From positions 1 to 32,306 of the forward strand of contig DVKF01000027.1 of the NCBI GenBank assembly GCA_018716115.1: a stretch of DNA of 32,306 bases. The letters are read 5' to 3'. Under the pieces are notes generated by a model that was not told the DNA's origin, searched no databases, and worked only from the letters and a program-made list of their open reading frames with translations. This DNA is from Candidatus Alloscybalousia intestinigallinarum. Lineage in GTDB: Bacteria > Bacillota_I > Bacilli_A > RF39 > UBA660. Positions 25,904 to 32,306 of the stretch are shown in pieces (the first letter of the stretch is position 1; each line of letters starts with the position of its first letter). The translations under genes were made by a program, and so were the position numbers.

Positions 25904-27556
25904 CTATATTCGAAAACATCCACCACCAATAAATTCTCTTAGAATAGAATCTTCTGGTATGCTTTCTGAAGAGATAGGTAAAAATACTCGTAAAAAGTTA
26001 ATTAAGCGAATCGCTTCGTTATAGTATTCTGACTCAACCGGTACAGAATAAAGTAGTGGTTCGACAAACGTTTTTAATACACCTAGTTCATAGATATGAG
26101 CGGTATTAAAAGTATACTCTGCATCGTCTTGATAAGGAAAAATATACTTTTCTTCTCCTTCTCTTACTTTGGCCCAACTTTTCAATGTACTTTCAACACT
26201 ATTCCCTCTAGTACGATTGTCACGAACAATTCTTCTTAATAAACGGTTATCGGTTGTCGATACCCGAGCATGATTATCAATATTTAATTCTGTAAGTGCA
26301 GATAGATAAATCGTCACTTTGTTTTCCTTAGGGATATGTTCTAATACTTTGGGATTTAGCGCATGGATTCCCTCAATTAAAAGAATATCTTCTTTATTCA
26401 TTTTCATTTTACTCTTAAACTCTTTTTTCCCTAGAATAAAGTTATAGGTTGGGACAAGCGTTTCTTCACCAGCTAATAATTTCTGAATCGTCGATTCGAA
26501 TAGTTCTAGATTGACGGCTTCTAATCGCTCATAATCCGGTTTTCCATCTTCTCCTAATGGTGTTTCTTCTCTTTCCACAAAGAAATCATCCATTGACAAC
26601 ATAATTGGATTTTTACCGAAACTTTTTAAACATAAAACTAATTTATTGGTTGTAGTCGTCTTTCCAGTTGAGGAAGGTCCACCAATTAAAGCTAATTTGA
26701 CTTTTTCTCCCTTGTTGACGATTTCTTTCGCAATATCAAATAATTTTTCATTTTTCACTAACTCATCAATCCGAATTAATTCTTCAATGGTACTACTAGA
26801 AACCCGTCTATTCAGATCGACAACATTTTCCAACTTTAATAATTTTGCCCAATCCCTAGAGCTTTGAAATAGTTCAAAAATATTTTTCCGATGTTGATAA
26901 GGTTTAATTCCCTCTTTCATATAGATAGTAGGAAAGCGCAGTACAAAGCCATTTTCATGAAGATAAGTTAGTTCGAAATGAGATAATACTTTAGTACTTA
27001 TTGGCATTTGACTATATAAATAGTTATATAAATCCCCTAGTTTATATAAAGTTACATGAGTAGAAGTAATATAATCCATAATTCCTGCTTTTACTTCGTC
27101 ATGAACAGCATGAAAATAATTTTTAGCATCTAATCTTGTTACTGTTACTTTCGTAATTGGTAAATTAGCTGCAACAATTTCTTTCATCTTTAATTCTAAT
27201 TGCGTTAAATCTTCTTCCGTTAAACGAATATTTGTCTCAATATATAATCCTTTATCTAACGAGTGATTTACTTTAATTTCCATATTACTACCAAACAACT
27301 GTTTTGTTGCGTAAACCGTTAGATAAATTAATCCATTCAAAAATACCCGATTGGCTCCTCTTTCTGTTAAATCCAAAAACTCTACTTGACAATCTTTATG
27401 AATAGTATCGGTCAATTCTTGATAAATACCATTCACTTTAGCCAAAATAATTTCATACTTAAAATCCGTTGTATAATTCGCAGCTAGTTCAGCGAGAGTA
27501 ATTCCTCGATTTACTTGAACACGACTTTCTCCAACAGTAATCGTTATTTGATCCAT
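25904..27556 (-). CDS. TGS-domain nucleoside (uridine) kinase
   Basis: The 550-residue product combines an N-terminal TGS domain (about residues 1-65), a ThrRS-like second additional domain with FHAVHDEVKAG (about 148-158), and a C-terminal phosphoribulokinase/uridine-kinase domain. The Walker A motif is GGPSSTGKTT (292-301), then MLSMDDFFVERE and LIEGIHALNP. Such fusions are annotated as nucleoside or uridine kinases in Bacillota. The likely reaction is ATP-dependent phosphorylation of uridine or cytidine. AAGGGGTG precedes the ATG. No clear terminator follows, only a short AGTTTT/AAAACT hairpin at 25888-25903. Confidence 0.88.
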   Translation of the reverse strand: MDQITITVGESRVQVNRGITLAELAANYTTDFKYEIILAKVNGIYQELTDTIHKDCQVEFLDLTERGANRVFLNGLIYLTVYATKQLFGSNMEIKVNHSLDKGLYIETNIRLTEEDLTQLELKMKEIVAANLPITKVTVTRLDAKNYFHAVHDEVKAGIMDYITSTHVTLYKLGDLYNYLYSQMPISTKVLSHFELTYLHENGFVLRFPTIYMKEGIKPYQHRKNIFELFQSSRDWAKLLKLENVVDLNRRVSSSTIEELIRIDELVKNEKLFDIAKEIVNKGEKVKLALIGGPSSTGKTTTTNKLVLCLKSFGKNPIMLSMDDFFVEREETPLGEDGKPDYERLEAVNLELFESTIQKLLAGEETLVPTYNFILGKKEFKSKMKMNKEDILLIEGIHALNPKVLEHIPKENKVTIYLSALTELNIDNHARVSTTDNRLLRRIVRDNRTRGNSVESTLKSWAKVREGEEKYIFPYQDDAEYTFNTAHIYELGVLKTFVEPLLYSVPVESEYYNEAIRLINFLRVFLPISSESIPEDSILREFIGGGCFRI

Positions 27557-27581
27557 AATAACACCCCTTTTTCTCTTTTTA

Positions 27582-27758
27582 TTATTCTTTGATTTTACTC
27601 TTTACTTTTTCTTGTTCTTGTAATTGGTTATTTGCTTCATCAATGAAGCTTAATGTCATTCCTCTTGTTTGTTTATAATAGTCAGACAAACTCATTGAAA
27701 CGGTCTTGCCCTCTGAAATTTTAGATCCTATTGTTAAATTTTTTACTTTTGTTTTCAA
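27582..27758 (-). CDS. Small protein of unknown function (58 residues)
   Basis: I do not recognise it. The product is soluble and charged, with the segments KNLTIGSKISEGKTVSMSLS, YYKQTRGMTLSF and a helical Glu/Gln/Lys-rich end. The start is taken as TTG at 27758, because GAGGTG lies 6 nt before it. A GTG at 27765-27767 lies inside that ribosome site and an ATG further out is in another frame. It is 25 nt upstream of the nucleoside kinase and probably co-transcribed. TATAAT at 27777-27782 is very close to the ribosome site, so the promoter is unclear. Confidence 0.6.
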   Translation of the reverse strand: MKTKVKNLTIGSKISEGKTVSMSLSDYYKQTRGMTLSFIDEANNQLQEQEKVKSKIKE

Positions 27759-27873
27759 GTAAATCACCTCATGGTTATTATATTACTTTTTCTTCTGATT
27801 AGAAAGTATAGTTTTTCTTTTTACATGAATATTTTTTGTCATTTCTTACTAATATATATATAGGTGAAGAAAA

Positions 27874-28449
27874 ATGAATTTAGTTCCTATTGTCATAGAC
27901 AAAGAAAGTAATGGCGAAAGAAGTTATGACATTTTTTCTAGATTATTAAAAAATAGAATTATTTTATTAAGTGGAGAAATTAACGATAGTACTTCTGATT
28001 CTGTAGTTGCTCAATTGCTCTATTTGGATTCTTTAAATCATGAAGATATCAGTCTTTATATCAATAGTCCTGGTGGATCCATTACTAGTGGAATGGCCAT
28101 ATATGATACGATGAATTTTGTCAAAAGTAAGGTATCGACAATCTGCATCGGAATGGCTGCAAGTATGGCCGCTTTTCTTTTATCTTCTGGGGAAAAGGGG
28201 AAGCGTTTTATCTTACCAAACGCTGAAGTAATGATCCATCAACCATTAGGTGGGGCACAAGGTCAAGCTACAGAAATTAAGATTGCGGCAGAACACATTT
28301 TGAAAGTAAAAAAGAGGATGAATACTATTCTTGCTACCAATACTGGTCAAAATGTCGAAACCATTGAGCAAGATACCGAAAGAGATAACTTTATGGATAG
28401 TAAAGAAGCTCTAGAGTACGGTATCGTTGATCAAATAATCAGTCATTAG
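27874..28449 (+). CDS. clpP: ATP-dependent Clp protease proteolytic subunit
   Basis: ClpP is the barrel-shaped serine peptidase that works with ClpX or ClpC. The 191-residue product keeps the catalytic triad S97 (GMAASMAAF), H122 (VMIHQPLGG) and D171 (ERDNFMD), numbered as in Bacillus. [17 protein letters not shown] forms the oxyanion region. The N-terminus [20 protein letters not shown] is typical of mature ClpP. AGGTGAAG precedes the ATG. No CtsR-type operator was seen. It stands alone, divergent from the kinase operon. Confidence 0.97.
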   Translation: MNLVPIVIDKESNGERSYDIFSRLLKNRIILLSGEINDSTSDSVVAQLLYLDSLNHEDISLYINSPGGSITSGMAIYDTMNFVKSKVSTICIGMAASMAAFLLSSGEKGKRFILPNAEVMIHQPLGGAQGQATEIKIAAEHILKVKKRMNTILATNTGQNVETIEQDTERDNFMDSKEALEYGIVDQIISH

Positions 28450-28451
28450 TT

Positions 28452-28480
28452 TAAAGAGGCACAGATATGTTGTCTCTTTA
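28452..28480. terminator. Probable bidirectional terminator after clpP
   Basis: TAAAGAGGCA (28452-28461) pairs with TGTCTCTTTA (28471-28480) with one G-T wobble, followed by TTTATG on the plus strand. Its left edge supplies TTTAAAC for the opposite direction. It overlaps the stop of the convergent gene. Confidence 0.6.
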
Positions 28481-28987
28481 TTTATGATAAGTCTTACTAT
28501 TTAAGAAATCAATAATTTCTTCTTTTGAATATACAATGTCAGGGAATCCTCCATATTGAATCGCGATTTTCTCTCCATTTCCAAATAAAGAGCGGTTATT
28601 GTCTAATAACCGTAGACAAATTTCTTTTTGGATTTCTGTTACATTTTCCATTTCACTAGGAAAAGTTAAGCTTCCCATTGAGGAATCTAATCCGCCCAAT
28701 TTATTTTTTATATATTCTAATCTAACCCCTGTATACACAATGCATCCTAATTCGCAAAGTAGTTTGGTCGCTAGATAAGTTTCGTATACAGTAGATTGTT
28801 CTGATTCTAGATAGTCATTAATATAACTAGAAAAAACATCCTTATGTTCTTGACTATCTTCTACTACAATAATTTCTCCTCGTGGAGTAATAATATAACC
28901 ACCAGCCAAAACTGACATTTCTTCAGGTAAGCAACTAGGATATTCTTTACATTCCTTTTGATTTTTACTAATTGGTCTTATTTTCAT
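28478..28987 (-). CDS. Protein of unknown function (169 residues)
   Basis: I do not recognise this protein. It appears soluble, with no signal peptide or membrane span. Visible parts are an N-terminal segment with two cysteines (KECKEYPSCL), a strand-like AGGYIITPRGEIIVVEDSQ, a helix ETYLATKLLCELGCIVYTG and the ending YGGFPDIVYSKEEIIDFLNS. The pattern GGYIITPRGEIIVV followed by an 'HKDVFS' segment is reminiscent of small uncharacterised Bacillota proteins, but I assign no function. It is the last gene of the yvcK-whiA unit, 5 nt after an acetyltransferase gene. Confidence 0.7.
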   Translation of the reverse strand: MKIRPISKNQKECKEYPSCLPEEMSVLAGGYIITPRGEIIVVEDSQEHKDVFSSYINDYLESEQSTVYETYLATKLLCELGCIVYTGVRLEYIKNKLGGLDSSMGSLTFPSEMENVTEIQKEICLRLLDNNRSLFGNGEKIAIQYGGFPDIVYSKEEIIDFLNSKTYHK

Positions 28988-28992
28988 TTTTC

Positions 28993-29490
28993 TTATATTC
29001 CTCTCATTTTATTTTCTTTTTGTCTTGATTTCATATAGACTACCCACTCGTCATCTTGATAAGCAATGTTCATTCCTGCTTTCTCTAACGCTTTTTGACT
29101 AGCTATATTTTCTTTTTCTACTTCTCCAACAATACAATCTATCATTTTATTAGTGAAAAGATAATCTGTCATTTCTGCCACCATTTTACTTCCTAATCCT
29201 AAGTGACGATACTGTTCACTAATCGCATAGTAAAGACTAGTTGTTCTCCCATTTATCCCGTCTGTTGGTACACTTAAGTTCATATAACCAATAGGGGTGT
29301 TTGAATCATTAAAACATAGATATTCTTCTATCCAAGATGATCTTTCTTTATTATTAAACTCCGATTTTGTTTTTTCTAAATCCCAAAGGTAGCTAATATT
29401 ACTAGATTTCATTAACTCTTTCAAAAATTGTAAATGTTTAATATTCTCTCGATCTAATTGTTCCATATACAAGCGATCTAACTTTATCAT
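28993..29490 (-). CDS. GNAT-family N-acetyltransferase
   Basis: This 165-residue product has one GNAT domain. The acetyl-CoA motif is EQYRHLGLGSKMVAEMTDY (about residues 102-120), followed by VEKENIASQKALEKAGM. The layout resembles RimJ/RimL-type enzymes, but the substrate cannot be deduced. Its start overlaps the whiA stop by four bases (ATGA), and AGGAAAA precedes the ATG. It is a likely paralogue of the acetyltransferase at 18802-19272. Confidence 0.85.
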   Translation of the reverse strand: MIKLDRLYMEQLDRENIKHLQFLKELMKSSNISYLWDLEKTKSEFNNKERSSWIEEYLCFNDSNTPIGYMNLSVPTDGINGRTTSLYYAISEQYRHLGLGSKMVAEMTDYLFTNKMIDCIVGEVEKENIASQKALEKAGMNIAYQDDEWVVYMKSRQKENKMRGI

Positions 29491-30425
29491 TGATTTTCCT
29501 GCTTTCTCATTTTTTCAGCGAATTCTCTTATTTTTCTAAAGCGATGATTCAACCCAGATTTAGTGATTGACTTTCCAGTTTCGTAAGAGATGATTTCACT
29601 TAACTCTAGAAGGGATGCTTCAGGGTACTTTTCCCGATATTCAATAATTTCTTTGGTTTTGTCATCTAATAATTCGATTCCTAGATTCTCTCTTAAATAA
29701 CGAATATCTTCTAACTGTTTTGTCGCTGTTTCTACAATTTTATCAATATTTGCTTGTTCACAATTATTTAAGCGATTCGTCATATTTTTATGATCACGAT
29801 AGATTCTAATATCTTCATAATATAATACGGCATTAAAAGCACTGATAATTCGTAAAAAATCACCAATTTTTTCTGCTTCCTTGATATAGACCATATATCC
29901 TTTTTCTCTAGCTAATAATTTACTATTTAGGGAAAAACCATTTAATAATTGTTGAATAAATTCTGCTTCTTCTTTTTCATCAATTAAATATTCTAAATGA
30001 TATCTTGAGGTTTTAGGATCATTAATACTTCCCTTCGTTAAAAAGCATCCTCTTAAATACGCTCTAATTTCTGCTTCTGAATCAGCAATATAACTAGCCG
30101 GTTTAGGTAGATATTCGCCATTTTCATCTATGACCGATAAATCTTTTAAAATGAAATCCACTTTTTCATCAAGCATAATTAAATATAGATTGTTCTTACT
30201 AAAATTATTTCCTTTTCTAGTTTCTATTTCACAGGTTACATCATATAAATCTTTAAATAATTTATATACTCGTTTTACTACTGTCGCATTTTCAGAAATA
30301 AGATCAATTGTCGTATCACTGTAACTGCCATTATTTCGTAAAAATGCGGATAACTCTGCGATACTTTCTGATTTCGTATTATCTATTCTAGAAATTTCTT
30401 CTTTTATCGTCGTTGTGAAAGACAT
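29487..30425 (-). CDS. whiA: WhiA-family DNA-binding/cell-division regulator
   Basis: WhiA is a conserved Gram-positive protein with a degenerate homing-endonuclease domain and a helix-turn-helix. In Bacillus it affects division and chromosome segregation. The 312-residue product starts MSFTTTIKEEISRIDN and has RAYLRGCFLTKGSINDPKTSRYHLEY (LAGLIDADG-like region, about residues 141-166). The C-terminal motif is LLELSEIIS...SITKSGLNHRFRKI. The second of two adjacent ATGs is taken because it is better spaced from GAGGTG. It directly follows yvcK, whose stop lies in its ribosome site. Confidence 0.95.
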   Translation of the reverse strand: MSFTTTIKEEISRIDNTKSESIAELSAFLRNNGSYSDTTIDLISENATVVKRVYKLFKDLYDVTCEIETRKGNNFSKNNLYLIMLDEKVDFILKDLSVIDENGEYLPKPASYIADSEAEIRAYLRGCFLTKGSINDPKTSRYHLEYLIDEKEEAEFIQQLLNGFSLNSKLLAREKGYMVYIKEAEKIGDFLRIISAFNAVLYYEDIRIYRDHKNMTNRLNNCEQANIDKIVETATKQLEDIRYLRENLGIELLDDKTKEIIEYREKYPEASLLELSEIISYETGKSITKSGLNHRFRKIREFAEKMRKQENQ

Positions 30426-30429
30426 CATA

Positions 30430-31374
30430 TCACCTCATTATATAAGAGAAAATTAGCGACCCTAATTTTAAGCCGTTGTGTTTAATCGTTCCATCTTCTA
30501 AGGTAACTAAATCAGAACTTAATAATTCGACATTTAATTTCTCGATATTTTCTCGATCGATTTCGACTTGTTCTTTGAATTCTTTTTCATATTTGGAAAC
30601 CATTTCCTGAGAAATTGGAGTGGTGCTGGCAATCACTATATTAATTTTTCTTTTACCCAAATAATGATTTAGAGTATTTATGTAATCACTTACTCGATTA
30701 TCCTCCGTCTCACCTGGTTGATTCATCAAATTACAGATATACATGATTGGGGCTTTACTCTTATCGATGGCTTTAATAATTTCTTTACAGATTAAATGGG
30801 GAATAATACTTGTATAAAGACTTCCCATACTTAGCACAATTAAATCCGCTTCATGAATAGCTTGTAGTACATCTTCTCGCACATGCGGTGTTTCTTTATA
30901 ATATATTTTTTTAAATTTTTTATATGATTTCATAATTTGAGCTTGACCAGATATCGTTTCTCCATCAACAGTGTCGGCCATTAATGTTAAGTAATCTTCG
31001 GAAAGAGGAAGTACTTGGTGTTTAACATCTAACAGTTTACTGAGACAATCAATACTTTTCTTTAAATCATGTTTTTGGTTTAACATCGCGGTTAAAATCA
31101 AGTTCCCGATTGGATGCCCATTCAAGTCACTATAAGTCGCAAAGCGATATTCCATCACACTTTTTATTTCTTCAGGTAATGGTGATAAATTTGTTAATAC
31201 TTTACGAATATCCCCCACTGCTGGTGTTAGGAATTCTTCTCGTAATTTTCCTGTTGATTTGCCATTATCCGCAACGGTAATGATTGCACTTATCTCTACC
31301 GGAAAATCTTTTAAACCACTTAGTAAATGCGACATCCCTGTTCCACCACCGAGTACAACTATTTTTTTCTTCAT
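30430..31374 (-). CDS. yvcK: YvcK/GlmR-type gluconeogenesis factor
   Basis: YvcK binds UDP-sugars and links central carbon metabolism with cell-wall synthesis in Bacillus. The 314-residue CofD-like product starts MKKKIVVLGGGTGMSHLLSG. It contains the signature TVADNGKSTGKLREEF, then PAVGDIRKVLTNLS, YRFATYSDLNGHPIGNLIL and the segment MGSLYTSIIPHLI. These are complete. The usual upstream partner rapZ is absent: the next gene is divergent. whiA follows immediately, as in other Bacillota. Confidence 0.95.
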   Translation of the reverse strand: MKKKIVVLGGGTGMSHLLSGLKDFPVEISAIITVADNGKSTGKLREEFLTPAVGDIRKVLTNLSPLPEEIKSVMEYRFATYSDLNGHPIGNLILTAMLNQKHDLKKSIDCLSKLLDVKHQVLPLSEDYLTLMADTVDGETISGQAQIMKSYKKFKKIYYKETPHVREDVLQAIHEADLIVLSMGSLYTSIIPHLICKEIIKAIDKSKAPIMYICNLMNQPGETEDNRVSDYINTLNHYLGKRKINIVIASTTPISQEMVSKYEKEFKEQVEIDRENIEKLNVELLSSDLVTLEDGTIKHNGLKLGSLIFSYIMR

Positions 31375-31391
31375 GTCATCACCTAATTTAT

Positions 31392-31397
31392 ATTATA
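31392..31397 (-). promoter_or_regulatory. Probable -10 element of yvcK
   Basis: TATAAT on the minus strand lies 17 nt before the start codon region. The hexamer at -35 is AGGAAA, which is poor, and it falls in an inverted repeat. TSS would lie very near the AGGTGAT ribosome site. Confidence 0.4.
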
Positions 31398-31402
31398 CAG
31401 TA

Positions 31403-31426
31403 TTTCTTAGATTTTTTCCTAAGAAA
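31403..31426. promoter_or_regulatory. Inverted repeat over the yvcK promoter
   Basis: TTTCTTAG and CTAAGAAA form a perfect 8-bp inverted repeat with an 8-nt centre. It covers the -35 region of yvcK and lies between divergent genes. There is no suitable U tract in either direction. A repressor site is possible. Confidence 0.35.
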
Positions 31427-31481
31427 GAAAAGAAAGTATTTAAATATTTCTGCTTATTCTTTACTATCTTCACAAATTTCA

Positions 31482-31490
31482 TGTTATACT
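31482..31490 (+). promoter_or_regulatory. Extended -10 promoter of the kinase-like gene
   Basis: TGTTATACT provides an extended -10 (TG-n-TATACT) 17 nt before the start codon. There is no good -35 at the normal spacing. GGTGA lies 6 nt before the ATG. Confidence 0.5.
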
Positions 31491-31507
31491 TTAATTGGTG
31501 AACAAAG

Positions 31508-32137
31508 ATGGCTATACTTAACTATGAAGAAATTAAAAACTTTTGTGGTCCTACTAGTCAGCTCGGAAGTGGCAAGGAAGCGATAGTTTATCGTCATCAA
31601 GACAAAGTCATTAAACTGTTTCATCAAGAGCGAAAAACTACTTTACCTCGGATTTCTGATCAAGGTTTAATGGCTTTATCGGAAGTAACGTTAAATTGTT
31701 TTTTAACCCCTAAAGATTTGATAGTTCAAGATCACAAGATCATCGGTTATACTGAGGATTTTATAGTGGAAAAAGAAATTCAACCGGCAAATATTCCTTT
31801 TGATGAAATAAAAGAGGATATCCTAACGCTAAGTGAACATGGCTTTATTTTAGAAGATATATTTTACAATTATTTATTTACTGATGATAGGATGTTTTTT
31901 AATGATCTTACCTGTTGTCGATATATTCCTATTGACAACGCTTTTCTAAAGGAAAGATTTCTACAGAAAAATATGGAGACCATCAATATTTTTTTGATCG
32001 GCTTAACAATGTTTGATGCTTTCCATAAGGGACAAAAACATGAATATACTAAAATTTTCTTGGCTAATGATTATCGACTTAAACATTGCCCAAACCAATT
32101 TTATGGAGATATTTTAGACGAGAAACGGAAAATTTAA
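31508..32137 (+). CDS. Protein-kinase-like protein of unknown function
   Basis: This 209-residue product has features of a small protein-kinase-like fold. A glycine loop LGSGKEAIVY (residues 19-28) is followed by K36 in VIKLF. A putative catalytic loop HGFILEDIFYNYLF (111-124) supplies D117 and N121, and FFNDL (130-134) could be the metal-binding aspartate motif. The D-to-N spacing is one residue short of the standard loop, and no activation-loop or APE region is clear. It may be a reduced kinase or a pseudokinase. It has its own promoter and terminator and is divergent from yvcK. Confidence 0.6.
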   Translation: MAILNYEEIKNFCGPTSQLGSGKEAIVYRHQDKVIKLFHQERKTTLPRISDQGLMALSEVTLNCFLTPKDLIVQDHKIIGYTEDFIVEKEIQPANIPFDEIKEDILTLSEHGFILEDIFYNYLFTDDRMFFNDLTCCRYIPIDNAFLKERFLQKNMETINIFLIGLTMFDAFHKGQKHEYTKIFLANDYRLKHCPNQFYGDILDEKRKI

Positions 32138-32188
32138 AATTTTGTAAAAATAATAAAAGGTGCCACTATAACACGGGGTTGTATTATA

Positions 32189-32222
32189 AATAGTGTTGGT
32201 GAACATTTTCACTAATGCTATT
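32189..32222 (+). terminator. Strong hairpin terminator at the right edge
   Basis: AATAGTGTTGGTGAA pairs over 15 bp, with three G-T wobbles, to TTCACTAATGCTATT around a CATT loop and runs into TTTGTTT. It can end the kinase-like gene. It could equally be the transcription-blocking hairpin at the left end of an insertion sequence. An 18-bp perfect palindrome (TTTTTGTTTAAACAAAAA, 32221-32238) follows directly. Confidence 0.8.
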
Positions 32223-32237
32223 TTTGTTTAAACAAAA

Positions 32238-32298
32238 AGACATAAGTCTGATACAATGTAATTGACAAAAAAACACTGAAAGGAACAAACTTATGTCT
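32238..32298 (+). repeat. Long-range inverted repeat covering a start codon
   Basis: AGACATAAGT (32238-32247) is the exact reverse complement of ACTTATGTCT (32289-32298). The right arm contains the ATG at 32293-32295. The intervening sequence holds a promoter -10 and the AAAGGA ribosome site. In a read-through RNA the hairpin would hide the start codon. An RNA starting near 32264 would lack the left arm. Confidence 0.7.
32249..32257 (+). promoter_or_regulatory. Extended -10 promoter of the edge gene
   Basis: TGATACAAT is an extended -10 motif located between the arms of the inverted repeat, predicting transcription from about 32264. No good -35 is seen. Confidence 0.45.
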
Positions 32299-32306
32299 AT
32301 AAATAA
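32293..32306 (+). CDS. Start of a gene cut by the window edge, possibly a transposase
   Basis: An ATG lies 8 nt after AAAGGA and the frame reads M-S-I-N before the window ends. The product cannot be identified from four codons. Its own promoter lies within the inverted repeat that hides its start codon. A transposase is suggested only by that arrangement. Confidence 0.4.

Larger units (their letters stand above)
32189..32306 (+). mobile_element. Putative left end of an insertion sequence (partial)
   Basis: The last ~120 nt show a terminator hairpin, a palindrome, an extended -10 promoter (TGATACAAT) and a start codon held in a 10-bp inverted repeat. This combination is known from elements such as IS200 and IS10, where it protects the transposase from outside transcription. 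The element boundary and the transposase itself are not visible, so the family assignment is an inference; the window ends after the first four codons. Confidence 0.35.

Noticed and set aside
25617-26024. Plus-strand frames across the gap upstream region and kinase end
   Set aside because: They are antisense to gap and the kinase gene and their product is low-complexity. The interesting content of this stretch is the DnaA-like boxes, not a protein.
27834-27860. Possible clpP promoter (TTGTCA and TATATA)
   Set aside because: The spacing that places the -10 on TATATA is only about 15 nt and the start would fall on the ribosome site. The evidence is too weak to annotate.
32161-32195. Alternative pairing CACTAT/ATAGTG that could act as an antiterminator
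   Set aside because: A riboswitch-like switch was considered, but no conserved aptamer core is visible. The simple terminator explains the region better.

Overview
The window is 32.3 kb of AT-rich, low-GC Gram-positive chromosome. It has Bacillota-type Shine-Dalgarno sequences (AGGAGG), sigma-A-like promoters, U-tailed hairpin terminators and Bacillus-type gene order. Several traits point to a host-associated member of Bacilli near the Erysipelotrichia/RF39/Mollicutes side: very compact spacing, zinc forms of L36, S14 and adenylate kinase, no L30 gene, and YvcK/WhiA. A complete Spo0A argues against a classical mycoplasma and suggests a sporulating ancestry. The taxonomic placement is inference from gene content only.

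Positions 1-14342 hold one long minus-strand superoperon. In transcription order it runs S10, L3, L4, L23, L2, S19, L22, S3, L16, L29, S17, L14, L24, L5, S14, S8, L6, L18, S5, L15, SecY, Adk, MetAP, IF-1, L36, S13, S11, RpoA, L17. It starts from a strong promoter at 14314-14342 and a folded 5' leader of about 115 nt. A hairpin at 54-75 probably ends it. The rpmD (L30) gene normally found between S5 and L15 is missing.

Positions 14526-17856 hold a second minus-strand transcription unit: an AAA ATPase with a DUF4143-like C-terminus, an acetyltransferase, and cofactor-independent phosphoglycerate mutase (gpmI). Next comes a second, unrelated phosphoglycerate mutase (gpmA), a divergent acetyltransferase, and spo0A with tandem 0A-like boxes upstream.

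Positions 20237-25760 hold a glycolytic cluster read on the minus strand: gap, pgk, a membrane protein of the lysylphosphatidylglycerol synthase/UPF0104 type, a GT4 glycosyltransferase, tpiA, and an unannotated-size 53-residue membrane protein. A terminator separates gap from pgk. The two envelope genes lie between pgk and tpiA, so membrane glycolipid synthesis and lower glycolysis may be co-transcribed. Upstream of gap is a spacer with three DnaA-box-like sites, then a TGS-domain nucleoside kinase preceded by a 58-residue protein.

Positions 27874-32306 hold clpP on the plus strand and a minus-strand operon yvcK-whiA-acetyltransferase-unknown. They also hold a divergent kinase-like protein and, at the right edge, what looks like the left end of an insertion sequence whose transposase start codon lies in a long-range hairpin. 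No tRNA, rRNA or CRISPR array was seen.
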